NCBI GenBank assembly: GCA_002245135.1
Contig: NGBS01000022.1
Coordinates: 1 to 64,000, forward strand
Direction of reading: 5' to 3'
Length of the DNA: 64,000 nt
From: Proteromonas lacertae
Taxonomy: Eukaryota > Sar > Bigyra > Opalinata > Proteromonadidae
Numbering within the stretch: position 1 is the first letter of the stretch; each line of letters opens with the position of its first letter. The notes under the pieces were generated by a model. It saw nothing but the letters and a program-made list of their open reading frames with translations. It did not search any database and had not been told where the DNA came from. Below, piece after piece: positions 12,710 to 23,917 of the stretch. The position numbers and the translations under genes are program-made.

Positions 12710-13657
12710 ATGAGATTTAGATCAAAAACAACACCACTGGTGATGCAGTTGGAAAGATTAGTCAGAGGAAAAGGAATATCACCAGTATATTTTGCATCAT
12801 ATAATAATTTCATAAAAATAGCCACCTTATTTGAGAGCATTACAAGTAGTACCACCACCCACTATGACATGGTATCACAAAGATTTAATCAATTTTACAT
12901 CAAGAGAAGAGAGATTGAAAATGTATTTTTCACATTAGATTTATTAAATAGTAAATTCATTGAAAAGTTTCCAAGTCACGGTGAAGAAATAGTAAGTGCA
13001 ACACCCACAAAAACTAATTATGTTGCTAACGAGTTTGTGAAAAAGCAAATTAAGTTAATGAATTCAGGAATGAGTGAATCAATGGCATTCCGTCAAGTTG
13101 AAAGTCAATTCCTTAAAGAAATAAGCGAAGTTGGAGATAGAACTGATTTATTATATCAACAAATGCAAAAGAATATAGGCAAAACTTCATCTGAAAGAAC
13201 AAAGAAGAAAACTCAAGTGTCTCGATTTAATGTTGATTTCATAAGATCACAAAGGTTTAAACAATTTTATGAGAAACAAATGGGATGGGTGAAAGTAGAA
13301 AAACCAGTAGAAGGAAATGAATTTAGTTTTGATAATTTAGTAGCTATATTAAATAAGAAAAGTGGTGAAGATAGTAAAACCAATAAAAATAATACAAAAT
13401 CTAATAAAACAGAAATAGTAGCAGCTATAGGAGAGAAAGAAAAAGAAAAAGATAAGAGTGTAGGTCAAAAAGAAGTGAAAAAGGATGATGATTCAAAAGA
13501 TGAAAGTAGTAAAACAACAAATAAAAAGGATAAAGAAGAAAAGACAAAGAAAGAAATGAAGAAAATTAAAGGAAGTGATGGATCTAAAGAGAAGACGAGT
13601 GGAAGTGGAAAAGAAAGTAAGAAAAAAGAGAAAAAAACAAAATCAAAATCAAAGTAG
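12710..13657 (+). CDS. Basic protein with Lys/Ser-rich tail, unrecognised
   Basis: Single exon, 315 residues, from the ATG at 12710. Residues 1-205 are ordered-looking and basic (MRFRSKTTPLVMQLERLVRG at the start). A predicted helical part contains SGMSESMAFRQVESQFLKEI. From about residue 230 the chain is low-complexity Lys/Ser/Glu/Asp and probably disordered. The N-terminus is basic and could be organellar or ribosomal, but I recognise no family. It is divergent from RIB43A across 87 bp, and its stop lies 165 bp before the calpain start. Confidence 0.7.
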   Translation: MRFRSKTTPLVMQLERLVRGKGISPVYFASYNNFIKIATLFESITSSTTTHYDMVSQRFNQFYIKRREIENVFFTLDLLNSKFIEKFPSHGEEIVSATPTKTNYVANEFVKKQIKLMNSGMSESMAFRQVESQFLKEISEVGDRTDLLYQQMQKNIGKTSSERTKKKTQVSRFNVDFIRSQRFKQFYEKQMGWVKVEKPVEGNEFSFDNLVAILNKKSGEDSKTNKNNTKSNKTEIVAAIGEKEKEKDKSVGQKEVKKDDDSKDESSKTTNKKDKEEKTKKEMKKIKGSDGSKEKTSGSGKESKKKEKKTKSKSK

Positions 13658-13822
13658 ATAATTTGTGAATTTTCCTTATTTATTACATTTGTTTTGTTTA
13701 TTGTTATTGTTATTTTTATAGATATTTCTATTATTTTGATTGTCTTGAAGAAATATAGATTGTAACTGAATCTATGTAACGAACAAAAGAGTTTGAGGGT
13801 TTGAGTAATAGTAAGATCCAAA

Positions 13823-16800
13823 ATGTCTCGTTCTAAGACAATACTGCATTTTAACATCGCAGGTAGTAGTCAAAATTCAATCAATAAATTAGCAGATGCA
13901 GAAAAGGCTGTAGTTAAACGAGTATTATACAGTGATTTATTTTTTAGGTAAATCAACTTATTGAACAATATTGTGAAGGTACAAAATTCTGTGATCCAGA
14001 GTTTGGTCCAACTGATAATGATGAGTTTGGAACTAAGTCTCTATACAGAGATGGCAAGGTATTTCATTTTTTTAATCATTCTATAGCCTCCACAATCAAG
14101 TGGATCAAATGCATATCCAGAACCTCAACGGTTGCAATGGGTTAGACCAAAATATAGTGTATATAGTCGTATTTTTATGAAATTATGAATAGTATGGTAA
14201 TGAAAATGCAAATGATGATGATGAAGATAATGAATTTGATGATGGTTTTGACGATGAGTTTGGTGATGATGAATTTGGCGATAATTTTTCCGATGAAGAA
14301 GAAGATCTCTGTTCCGAAGGTAAATTATTCCAAGAAGGTCATAGTTGTCAAGATGTAATTCAAGGAAAATTAGGAGATTGTTGGTTTTTAGGTGCATTAG
14401 CTGTATTAGCAACACAACCATTGTTTTTAGAGAATATATTCTTCAGTGGTGATCCAAACTCCAATATTAATCAAAGATGGTTAGATTGTGGATTATGGGT
14501 ATGCAGGTTCAAAAAAGTATAAAAATAATTAATTTACTCATTTATAGAATTTTGAGTATTATTATGTCATAATCGATGATCGAATCCCAGTGTATAGCAA
14601 TTCCTAAGTCAAAAGCACCAGTATTTGCTCGTTGTAGAGATGAAAATGAACTTTGGGTTCCATTAATCGAAAAAGCTTTTGCCAAATTAAATGGAAGTTA
14701 TGATAGTTTAATTGGTGGATATATAGATTGTGCTTTGAGAGATTTAACAGGTTTATGCTCTCAATTGTTAGTACTTCAACCAGGACATACTGGATATAAT
14801 GAAGATACAGGTCATTTAGTTGAAAATGGTGAGTTATTCAAATTAATACAAAAACGAACTGAAGATGGTACATTATGTGGATGTTCCATACAGCCAAAAG
14901 GAGGTCAAACCTGTCAAACTGAAGCCAATATTGGCGAAGGATTGAAAATGAAACATGCTTATTCAATAATAGGTGTATGTGAGATAAAAGTTGGTAAGAA
15001 CATGCAAAAGTTAATAATGTTAAGAAATCCTTGGGGTAATGGTGAATGGAGTGGAGAATGGTCAGATGACAGTGAAATGAAAGAGAAATATATTGACCAA
15101 ATTAAAGAAGCATTTATGAATAGAAAGATAGCACGAAATACAGGTTTAACTGCTGCTAGTGTAGCTGGTGGTGTTGATGAAACAAGCAATGATGTTGAAG
15201 ATTTATTTGATAATAAGAATGATGGTATATTCTTAATGAGTTTTGAAGACTGGTTGAAGTATTATACTCATTTATTTTTCTGTATTAATTTCCCTGATGA
15301 ATATAGAGGATGGAGAGTATCTGGTGAATGGAGAAATGATAATTCAGGAGGTAATCCTAGTTGTACTACTTGGTCAATTAATCCACAATATAAATTCTCA
15401 TTAACTGAGCCAACTAATAATGTTGTAATACAATGTATAATATAATAATAATATTATTATTATTTAAATAGTAACACAGGAAGATCTTAGGAGAAACTTA
15501 TGGTAGAACAGTTGTAAGCCACAACAATGTTATTGGATTTCATATAGTTCCAGCCAATTTCAACTTCAGTGATAGAAAAGCTCGACCTCCTCAAATTATT
15601 CCAGGTACAAGTGATGTCTTACAGCCAACTTATACATTCCACGATGCTTCAACTCTATCTATTAATATGGCAGCTGGTGATTATATATTAGTACCATCAA
15701 CCTATGAAAGAGGCAAGTTGGGGAAATTCTTCTTATCGATTTATGTGAATAATAAATATGCATCATTAGAAGAAGCTGAAGTAATTGCTGAAGAAGAAGA
15801 AGTTGAATTTGATGAAGATGATGAAAATGATAAATCAACTAAACCAATACAAGAGACATTTACATTCAACAAGAGAAGATATGAAGAAGCTAAAGATCAT
15901 TTATTGGAAGTATGCAAACAGAGAAGTATATAATATATATTTATTATTATTTTGTATAGATATTAATATAACCAATATTCTCAACAGTTTATCCAACATA
16001 TCACAAGATGACTTAAACCGTCCAATGAAAATACGAGAATTCCGTGAGAAATTAGCATCCTATGGTATAAAAGCAATGGATTTGACTGATGATCAATTAA
16101 GACCATTATCTGGTGAAGATGGAATATTTGAATTAAGTGATATATTGGATATATTCAAATCAGAAAAAGAAATTCAAGATATTAATAAACTACAAAAAGA
16201 TGTATCAAAAGATGTTGATGATTTAGAATATGCAAGTATAGTAACAGATGGTGAAATTGGAATAACTATCAAAGTATATATATATATATATATATATATT
16301 AAATTTATTTAATTAGCAAATTCGTGATTTACCATTAGATAGTAATGTTTCAAAGCAGAAAGTCCAACCAGAAGATTTCATTACTTGGACTAGAAATGAA
16401 AAGTTTAGAAAATTAATCAAGAATTACAATTATTCAGAAACATTTTTATTCTCATTCTATCAGAAGTTACTGTATGTAGTTCGATCAATAGAAAGCGATA
16501 ATCCAATTGAAACATTTATTGATAATTTCCCAGTATTAGCTGATCAACAATTTGGTATTACATCCACAGAAGAAGAACTCTCAGAATTAATCCAACAAAT
16601 TAAAAATGAATTCGTTCCATTTGGTGTAATAGTCACTAGTATGGAAATATATATCTTCCTTACTGGTTTAATGAAATACAAATGGAATACAGTGTTAGAG
16701 TTAATCACATTAATGTTTAATACATCTTCTAATTTCGATGATAATAGTGGTGATAATACACCTCATGAGAATGCTGAAGATTCAGAGTTAATGTCACCAC

Positions 16801-17285
16801 AAACACCATCTGCTCAACAAGATCAAGTAAATTCTAAAGTTGATGTTAATGCTAAGAAGATACATAGTAATTCATCCTTTGCTGAATTTGAGAATTTAAG
16901 ATGTGGTGGATTACATAAGTTACATAAATTTGCTAGTGGTAATAATAATGTGATTTACTGTATACATTGTGATACTTTACTTGAAGATAGTATAATATAT
17001 ATATATTGTTAATTTATTTATTTAGAATATTATGCATGTAAAGGAAAGAAATGTAATAATTACTTCTGTGAGAATTGTTATAAAGATATTCCAAATGGTT
17101 TATGTGATACTTGTTATGCATCTGAACAGAATCGTATTAATTTAATGCATAAGAAATTACATCAAATAAAGAAATCAACAAAGAAATCATTCGTTGTACA
17201 AACGTATAAGAAAGAAGAAATTGAAAAGAAGTTTGAAGAGAATGAAAAAGCAAAGACATGGATGAATGGAACAGTGTTTTCAGTA

Positions 17286-17324
<39 letters not shown>

Positions 17325-20300
17325 GTTATTCCAAGATTCATGGAGAATATTAAAAACTAGAAAAATCATCTCAGAACATAATCCTTATGACAGATTAAAT
17401 AAAGAAATATTACCCAACAAATATCCAATCTATCAACGATTAAGAAATGTAAGAAGAATACAAGAATATCAAGGATTACAATTTAATATACAAAATCATG
17501 AAGCTCTTGAAAGTATATTTGAAGCATTAGATACAGATCGAAGTGGTGAATTGAGTTATACAGAATTTAAGAATGGTTGTGACTCATTAGGCTTTGATTT
17601 ATCTGATAAAGAATGTAAAGTTGTTTTCCAAAAGTTTGATAGTTCAGGTGATGCTTCTATTGCTTCTATTGAGTATAAAGAATTTGTGGATTATTTATAT
17701 GGTAATCAGAACAAGAAGTTAATTAGATCGATGTTTTTATTAGCTCAAGCTTATCATAAATATAGATACATATCTTCCTATTTAACAGATATAAACAATC
17801 CAAATCCTGTGAAATTCAAAGAGTTATTATCCAAAGAGAATATAGAAACTAGTAAAGATAATGTTAGTAGATTATTATTCTTATTCAATTACAGTAGTGA
17901 AACATTTATTGAAACATTTAAAGACTTTGGAAGATTAAGACAAGTAGGTGATTTAGTTGATACTATAACGCAAGAATTAGCTGATTCAATCTCTAAAGTG
18001 ATAAGTGATGTGTTTAATGATGAAGATTGTATGATGTTTTGGCAGAAAATATGTTTGGCTTGTGATGATTTAATAGGTAATAAGAGTTTTGCTGAAATAA
18101 ATAAGAGAGAATATCCTGTAACTACATTTATGATTGGATTTTTAAAATGTTTAGAATTAAGCGAAGATTCTGTATTAAAGAAATACTTTATATTTAATGA
18201 TGATGATGATGATGAAAATAAAAATGAATATAAAAATCATATTAATTTAGTCAGTGAAGATGGATTAGGTTATTGTTTATTCTTATTGAGATTATTATTT
18301 ATTAAATATGGTTTAGCAACTCCAACTATTAATTATAAAGACTTTAGATTCATATTATACAATCCAATAATGAATTCAATAGAATTAAGAATTAGATTAA
18401 GATTAAAGATATTAATCTCACAATTAACTAACACTGAACAATTCTTAGTGTCTGCTGAATATGAAATGAACAATAATAATAATAATAATAATGAAGATGA
18501 TGATGATATTCCAAATAAATCAGATTTAATACATATAACATTACATGATATATCAACAGGTGAAACTTTAGAAACAACAGTTAATCAAAAAGTAGTGAAT
18601 TATATACCTCCTTGTGGTATAAATAAAGAACATAGTAATGCATTGATTAATCCACAATGTTGCCCAGTAGAAAGTGAAGCTTTAGAAAGCTTAATATCGT
18701 ATATATATATATATAATTATTACTATTGTACTATAGTTGTCTTGAAATCAGAGTAAATCCAGAAACTGGTAAGAACTCATTGGTATTAAAAGAATGTGAA
18801 AGATTTATTAATGAGATTCAAAGTTATTTCGAATCTTCCAATGTTCCATTTGATTTCTTTATGAATATCACTCAATCTGAGATAAAATTCATTCGAGAAT
18901 TAGATGAAAGTGGCACAAGAGGATTAAGACATAATATATTGGAGAGTATTAGAAAGAATAAACAACTGACATTACAATTATGTAATATGAATAGAAGATT
19001 AGATGTTATATTTGAATCAACAGGTGAAGAATCAATGTATATATATATAATAATAATTATTATTATTATATAGTTATCGTGAAACAATCAGTTGGGCAGA
19101 TTTTGTAGACTATTTAGTAGGAAATAGAAATCCGTATATATATATATATATATATATAAAATAGAACATATTTCATTACAGTTGAACCTGATTTAGAGAA
19201 TATTTATCCCACCTATTATGGTCCAATATTAGAAGATGGTGGTTCATCGATCAATGTTGATAAAACATATACAATCGCCTATGAATCAGATAAATCGAAT
19301 AAGAAATCATTATACAATGATTGCGTGACAATTGGTAATAAATATTATATCGTTTCACTTATTAATACTAATAATAAAAGAGAAATTGTTGTTTATGATA
19401 GTCAAATTGCATCACCGTATATATAAATATATATTTTATTAATTATTATTATTATAGAGTTAAAGTAGTCAAAGATGTTCATGTTGAAGAATTACCTCAA
19501 GATATTGACAGTGATGATTTCCAGAAGATATGGAACTCAAAGATCAATATGTTAGAATTGGGAGATAGTTTATCACCTTATATTCATGTTAGTTTTAATA
19601 ATGGTAAGAATCATATTGGTGTATGTAAGATATCCATTGATTCAATTATAAGTAACGATGGTTGTGATTTGAATGAATGGTATACTATATATAATGGTGA
19701 TAATAAATGTGGAAGTGTATTAATCGAATCAACATTCTTATCCAAAGATAGAATGGAAGAAGTAGTAGTTGATTATGAAAAAGAAAATGAAAAATATCAA
19801 AATAAACTACAGAAATACACCAGTAAAAAGGAAATACCAAAATCAATTAGTGATATAGATGCAGGTGTAGTTCCAAAGAGATTATCAATGGCAAGATCAC
19901 AATTACAACAACAACAACAACAACAAGAGGAAGAAATGAGTAGATCTAGAAAACCATCTGTTAGAAAATCACGAACTCAAACACCTAATAGATCTAGACG
20001 AAATTCATCTACTCGAACTCCCAGTAAGATATCTAAAACACCTCGTACAAGTATATCACCTAATAAACCACAACCTCAAATTGAAGAAATTCAACAACAA
20101 CCACAGCCACAAACACCAATACAACAACAACAACAACAACAATTGAATGAAGAAAAGAATGAGAAGAAGAAACCAAAAGTGAATGAATTAGTTAGTAATC
20201 GTGATGTTGCATTATTATTATCAGAATTAAAAAGAAGTAAAGATTGTTTTGATATTTCTTTAAAAGAAAAGAAGTTAAATTCTGTAATATCCAAATTGAT

Positions 20301-20595
20301 TATTATGTTAAATCCAACTAATCCCCAATCCCTTGAGAAAGTAAAGATGACTCCAACTGTAGTAACAAGAAAACACAAAGTAACTGGCGCTGGTAGTACT
20401 GCTCCTCCACCACCATCATCTTCTAGTGGAGATATGAGTTTACCTGAAGCAAAGAAAACAAGAAAATCTTTAAAACCATCTACTACAAAGACTTCAACAT
20501 TAAAATCAACTCCTGCAACTAGAAAATCGTTGGGTACAAGTGTAAGTAGTGGTAAAAAGAAAGTTGGTCTGAAAAAGAAATCCCCAACCAAATAA
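13823..20595 (+). CDS. Giant multidomain calpain with zinc, EF-hand and C2 regions
   Basis: About 15 exons, first ATG at 13823, roughly 2,050 residues. The cysteine-protease core is clear: catalytic Cys in LGDCWFLGAL (14379-14381), His in MKHAYSIIGV (14954-14956), Asn in LRNPWGNGEW (15026-15028). A calpain beta-sandwich domain follows (VVIQLTQEDLRR...IGFHI). Then come an EF-hand-like segment, a Cys-rich cluster (16905-17120, several CxxC pairs), a canonical EF loop DTDRSGELSYTE (17530-17565) and a degenerate partner. A C2-like domain (about 19500-19750) precedes a Gln/Ser/Pro/Lys-rich basic tail. Two places need either a one-base shift or a 19-nt (14590-14608) or 16-nt (15503-15518) intron to stay in frame. 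Calpains are calcium-activated intracellular proteases; the domains fit calcium and membrane control. The stop at 20595 closes the Lys-rich tail. Confidence 0.83.
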
Positions 20596-20805
20596 ATAAT
20601 TAGAAATGAATGATCTACTAAAGTTGATCTTAATATTTTGTTTGTTTGTGTATAAATCTATACATAATACAATTTTTTATAGGAAGTTCGTTTAATTTAG
20701 CTATACATTATATCTTCATGATTATTCATTTAATATGTAGACCACAACAACTCAATCTTTTATTGAGCAGAATTATTCATTCGCTTGCCCATCTAGCAAA
20801 ATAGT

Positions 20806-22506
20806 CAGGGTTGCATAAATCGATTTAAGTATAATACAGGATAATACTTTGTCTTTACATTTTGCTTTTAAATTTTGAGTTAGTATTGTCATATAAATAT
20901 TGATTATATAATTTCTAAATCTATTTCTTTTTTATTCTAATATTTACTACTACTCAATAAGTCGTTATTTACCAGTGTTGTATTTTTCGGTCAAAAAATA
21001 TAGGTTTACCTATAGGTCAAAACCTATATCTTTAGCTTGACCTTTACCTTCCTTATACTAACTATTAGTTGACCTCCTATTGAACATGAGTTAAGAAGCA
21101 TATAATCTAACCATAGATACAAAATTAATGTTTTATGCATCATCTTTCAAATATCAAATTTGACCTTCGGTCGATGCACTTTTTATATTACTATTATTTT
21201 GATCTATTTCTCAATGATGACTCACAATAACATATTATTAACATAATATTAAATTAATTATAGAATAAAAAAAAGAAAAGAAAAAAACATCAAGCTTGAT
21301 GGTTTGACTAAGTAAATCTTTATTTTTTAAGATTTAGATCATTTAAATGTATAATTACTCAATATTTATAAGACTTTATAATATATGAAACTATAGGGAT
21401 ATCACATTACCCCCTATCGCATCAATAGAGTTGTGCATTTATTCAATTGTTGTATGTTAGAGAAGTAACATTTTAACTACTCAAAATGTTTTGGAAAACG
21501 TGATTAAAATAAAATATTCAGATTATTACATATGGTAAAAGCCAAAGTCAATTCAGATTCTGTCAACAAAGATCTATGTAAATTAATAACCTTCAATGCA
21601 GTCAGTACCACAATATTAGACTCACCAGAATTTAGAAGGTTTTGCTTCAAACTAGGATATATTAACCTCTAAGAGAGTTTTATAATGCTTATTTATTTTC
21701 AGAAACTGAGAAAGTAAGAGACTTATTGAAGACAAATCATTAATATCCAGAAATAGAGATTTATTATTATAATTACATTAATATTTGTTTTTTAGAGATA
21801 TTAATCAATATAAATTAATCATCAAAATAACAAGTTGTTTATAAATATGTTAAAAATCACTATTGAGTAGTTTGTAGATGAATTTTAATATATTAGTATA
21901 GATATTTATACAATTTCAACCAATCTTATTCTAACTATGGTAATCAAAGTAAAACAGGAAGCAGGAATAATTTTTTATATAGTATGGTAGTTTGTATTAA
22001 ACAAATGTTACTCAATAAGTAATTAAAATAGATTTTAACAACATAATGCTCGAGGTTTGATCGACCGAAGGTCAAAGCTAGATAATAGGTTTTACCTATA
22101 ACCTATAGGTTACCTATTTATACAACCCTGTTATTTACTACAGTTTTTATGACATAGACAAATTTGACTAAACACACCTTTATAAATGTTTCTAACATTA
22201 TCAGAAGTTAAATTAAGTAGCATAGATAGTAGTGATATCACAACAATTCACTCTAAATAATTGTAAGTGTGAAAATATAGAAATACAATAGAATACATTC
22301 TAAACCATATATTAAATATATAACATAATAGTATTACTCATTGGAAAGTATAAAATCAAATTACAAGAATAGTAAAAACTCATCGACAGTCGGTTAATTC
22401 AGTTTTTTATAGAATGATATATATATATATGTTTAGAAACACATAATACATAAGAGGTCAGCTAATAGGTTATACCGAAAGGTCATGACCGATTTATGCA
22501 ACTCTG
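20806..22506. repeat. Outer inverted pair around the hAT-like element
   Basis: CAGGGTTGCATAAATCG at 20806-20822 is matched in reverse by CGGTCATGACC-adjacent bases ending GATTTATGCAACTCTG at 22506 (16 of 17 positions with one mismatch). The flanks (AAAATAGT left, CTTATTAT right) do not form a target duplication. It may be an older element into which the inner one inserted. The right end lies within about 15 bp of the end of module B homology (about 22518). Confidence 0.5.
20973..22130. mobile_element. Non-autonomous hAT-like DNA transposon (1,158 bp)
   Basis: The left end begins CAGTGTTGTAT and the right end, read inward, CAGGGTTGTAT. The inverted similarity continues for roughly 90 bp with gaps (ACCTATAGG, AAACCTAT, TAGC.TTGACC blocks at both ends). 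The element is flanked on both sides by the identical 8-mer TTATTTAC (20965-20972 and 22131-22138). Ends of the form CAGNG and 8-bp target duplications are the hallmark of hAT transposons. The interior holds no transposase frame, so it would need one supplied from elsewhere. The perfect duplication suggests a fairly recent insertion. Confidence 0.78.
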
Positions 22507-22517
22507 CTTATTATCTC

Positions 22518-23352
22518 ACATTTTGATATAAATCTGTTGTGAAATAATAATCACCAAATTTCACGATCTTTGTATTTCCTGTTCCACCTCCATTTACATC
22601 TAACATCCAATTAGCTGGATTTTCATCTTCTTCAATTGGACTAACTCCATCAATCTTTTCCATATATTCTACTACTTTACTACCATTTTCACCAAGTGGA
22701 CCAAAATATACTACTTTTCCACTTCTTTCTAATAATAATACATCACTAAATAGTTTAAATATTTCAAAAGATACAAATTATACTTCTATCACTTGTTGAA
22801 ATTCTTTGTAAGACTTGACATATTAATAAAACAGCTGAACTATCTAATCCAGTTGTTGTTGGTTCATCTAAGAATAATATTGATGGATTAGATACTAATT
22901 CGATTCCAACCATTACCAATTTTCTTATACATATTGCTAAACCACTATCTAGTTGTTCAACATATCCACTTATCATACATAAATCTTTCATTTTATATCG
23001 CTTATCATTCAATAACAATTTACCTTCAATCTTTCCTTTGTGTTTTTCTATTTGCTAATACATCTAATAATGTTCTTTTACCAACTCCACTTTCTCACAT
23101 TAACTCTATTATACTGTGAGATAGAACATATCCACTTATATCATTCAATAATACTTTATCTATCTTTCTTTTTACTTGATGCATCTTTAATTTTTACTGT
23201 ATATTTTATATGTTCAAATAAAAAATCAAATTGTGTTAAAATTTACTTTTGAAGCTGAAGATCTCACACTCATTTCACTTTGTCTTGTTACATCAACAGC
23301 TTTTACATCTTTTATTAAAATTGTTTTATTGGGTGGAAATGAATCATATACA
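22518..23352 (-). pseudogene. ABCG transporter fragment, copy B
   Basis: Reverse-strand counterpart of the copy C fragment. It keeps the degenerate Walker A (with the TGA in place of Gly), a run NPSILFLDEPTTTGLDSSAV that is a Walker B/D-loop of ABCG type, and a later DENPANWMLDV segment. The signature motif region reads LAICIRKL instead of a normal LSxGQRKR, and about 80 residues between Walker A and the signature are missing. Several frameshifts separate the pieces. It ends at about 22518, next to the outer transposon-like end. Confidence 0.78.
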
Positions 23353-23917
23353 ATATAATATAATACAATCATTTGTAGAATAATATCAACAAATATTACC
23401 ATTCTTCATTCTTATCTGTTTGAAATAATAAAACTCAATTAACCATTTCGGTAAGGTATTACGAGTTATATTGATTCAATTAAATCAGTTTAAAAGGAAT
23501 TCAACGATTGGTAAGAAAACAGATAATACATCTAATTTTACATATAAATACATCATTATCAACTCAAATGAGGTAAATGTGATATATCACTACTTCTATT
23601 AGCTGCATTGGATGTTGATAAACAACATCATAATAAATAACATCAAATACTTCAAATACACAAAAATGGTTATCTGATGGAATTTATTCCTCATTTCACT
23701 ATATTCTTTTTATTACTTCTTATCATAACTATTATAAAGTCAATTATATTAAAATAAATAATTGCATCACTTTTTATTTTGATTTTTATAAAAATGAGAA
23801 TCAAGCCTTCATAATAGTAATTCAAGCTATTTTTATATTTTCTTTATTTATGTGTAAATATAAACAGCAACACAATATGAAGAATGAAAATGTTATAAAA
23901 ATTCATATTATATAACT
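23353..23917. other. Spacer of module B, no gene
   Basis: Reverse complement of the spacers at 7226-7790 and 37012-37580. Nothing coding is supported. Confidence 0.5.

Larger units (their letters stand above)
20596..22517. other. Gene-free spacer holding a hAT-like element
   Basis: No coding exon is supported. The stretch contains the hAT-like element at 20973-22130 and a second, outer pair of related inverted ends. Short motifs such as ACCTATAGGT, GACCTTCGGTC and GTCAAACC recur in both orientations here; a single similar motif (GACTGAAGGTCAAAC) lies at about 40875. Confidence 0.6.

Noticed and set aside
16276..16300. (TA)n tracts as independent microsatellite loci or CRISPR-like arrays
   Set aside because: They are interiors of tiny introns in this and many other genes; there are no spaced identical repeats with unique spacers.
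20806..22506. A complete, intact outer transposon
   Set aside because: The ends are inverted but no target duplication is visible, so only the inner element is called with confidence.
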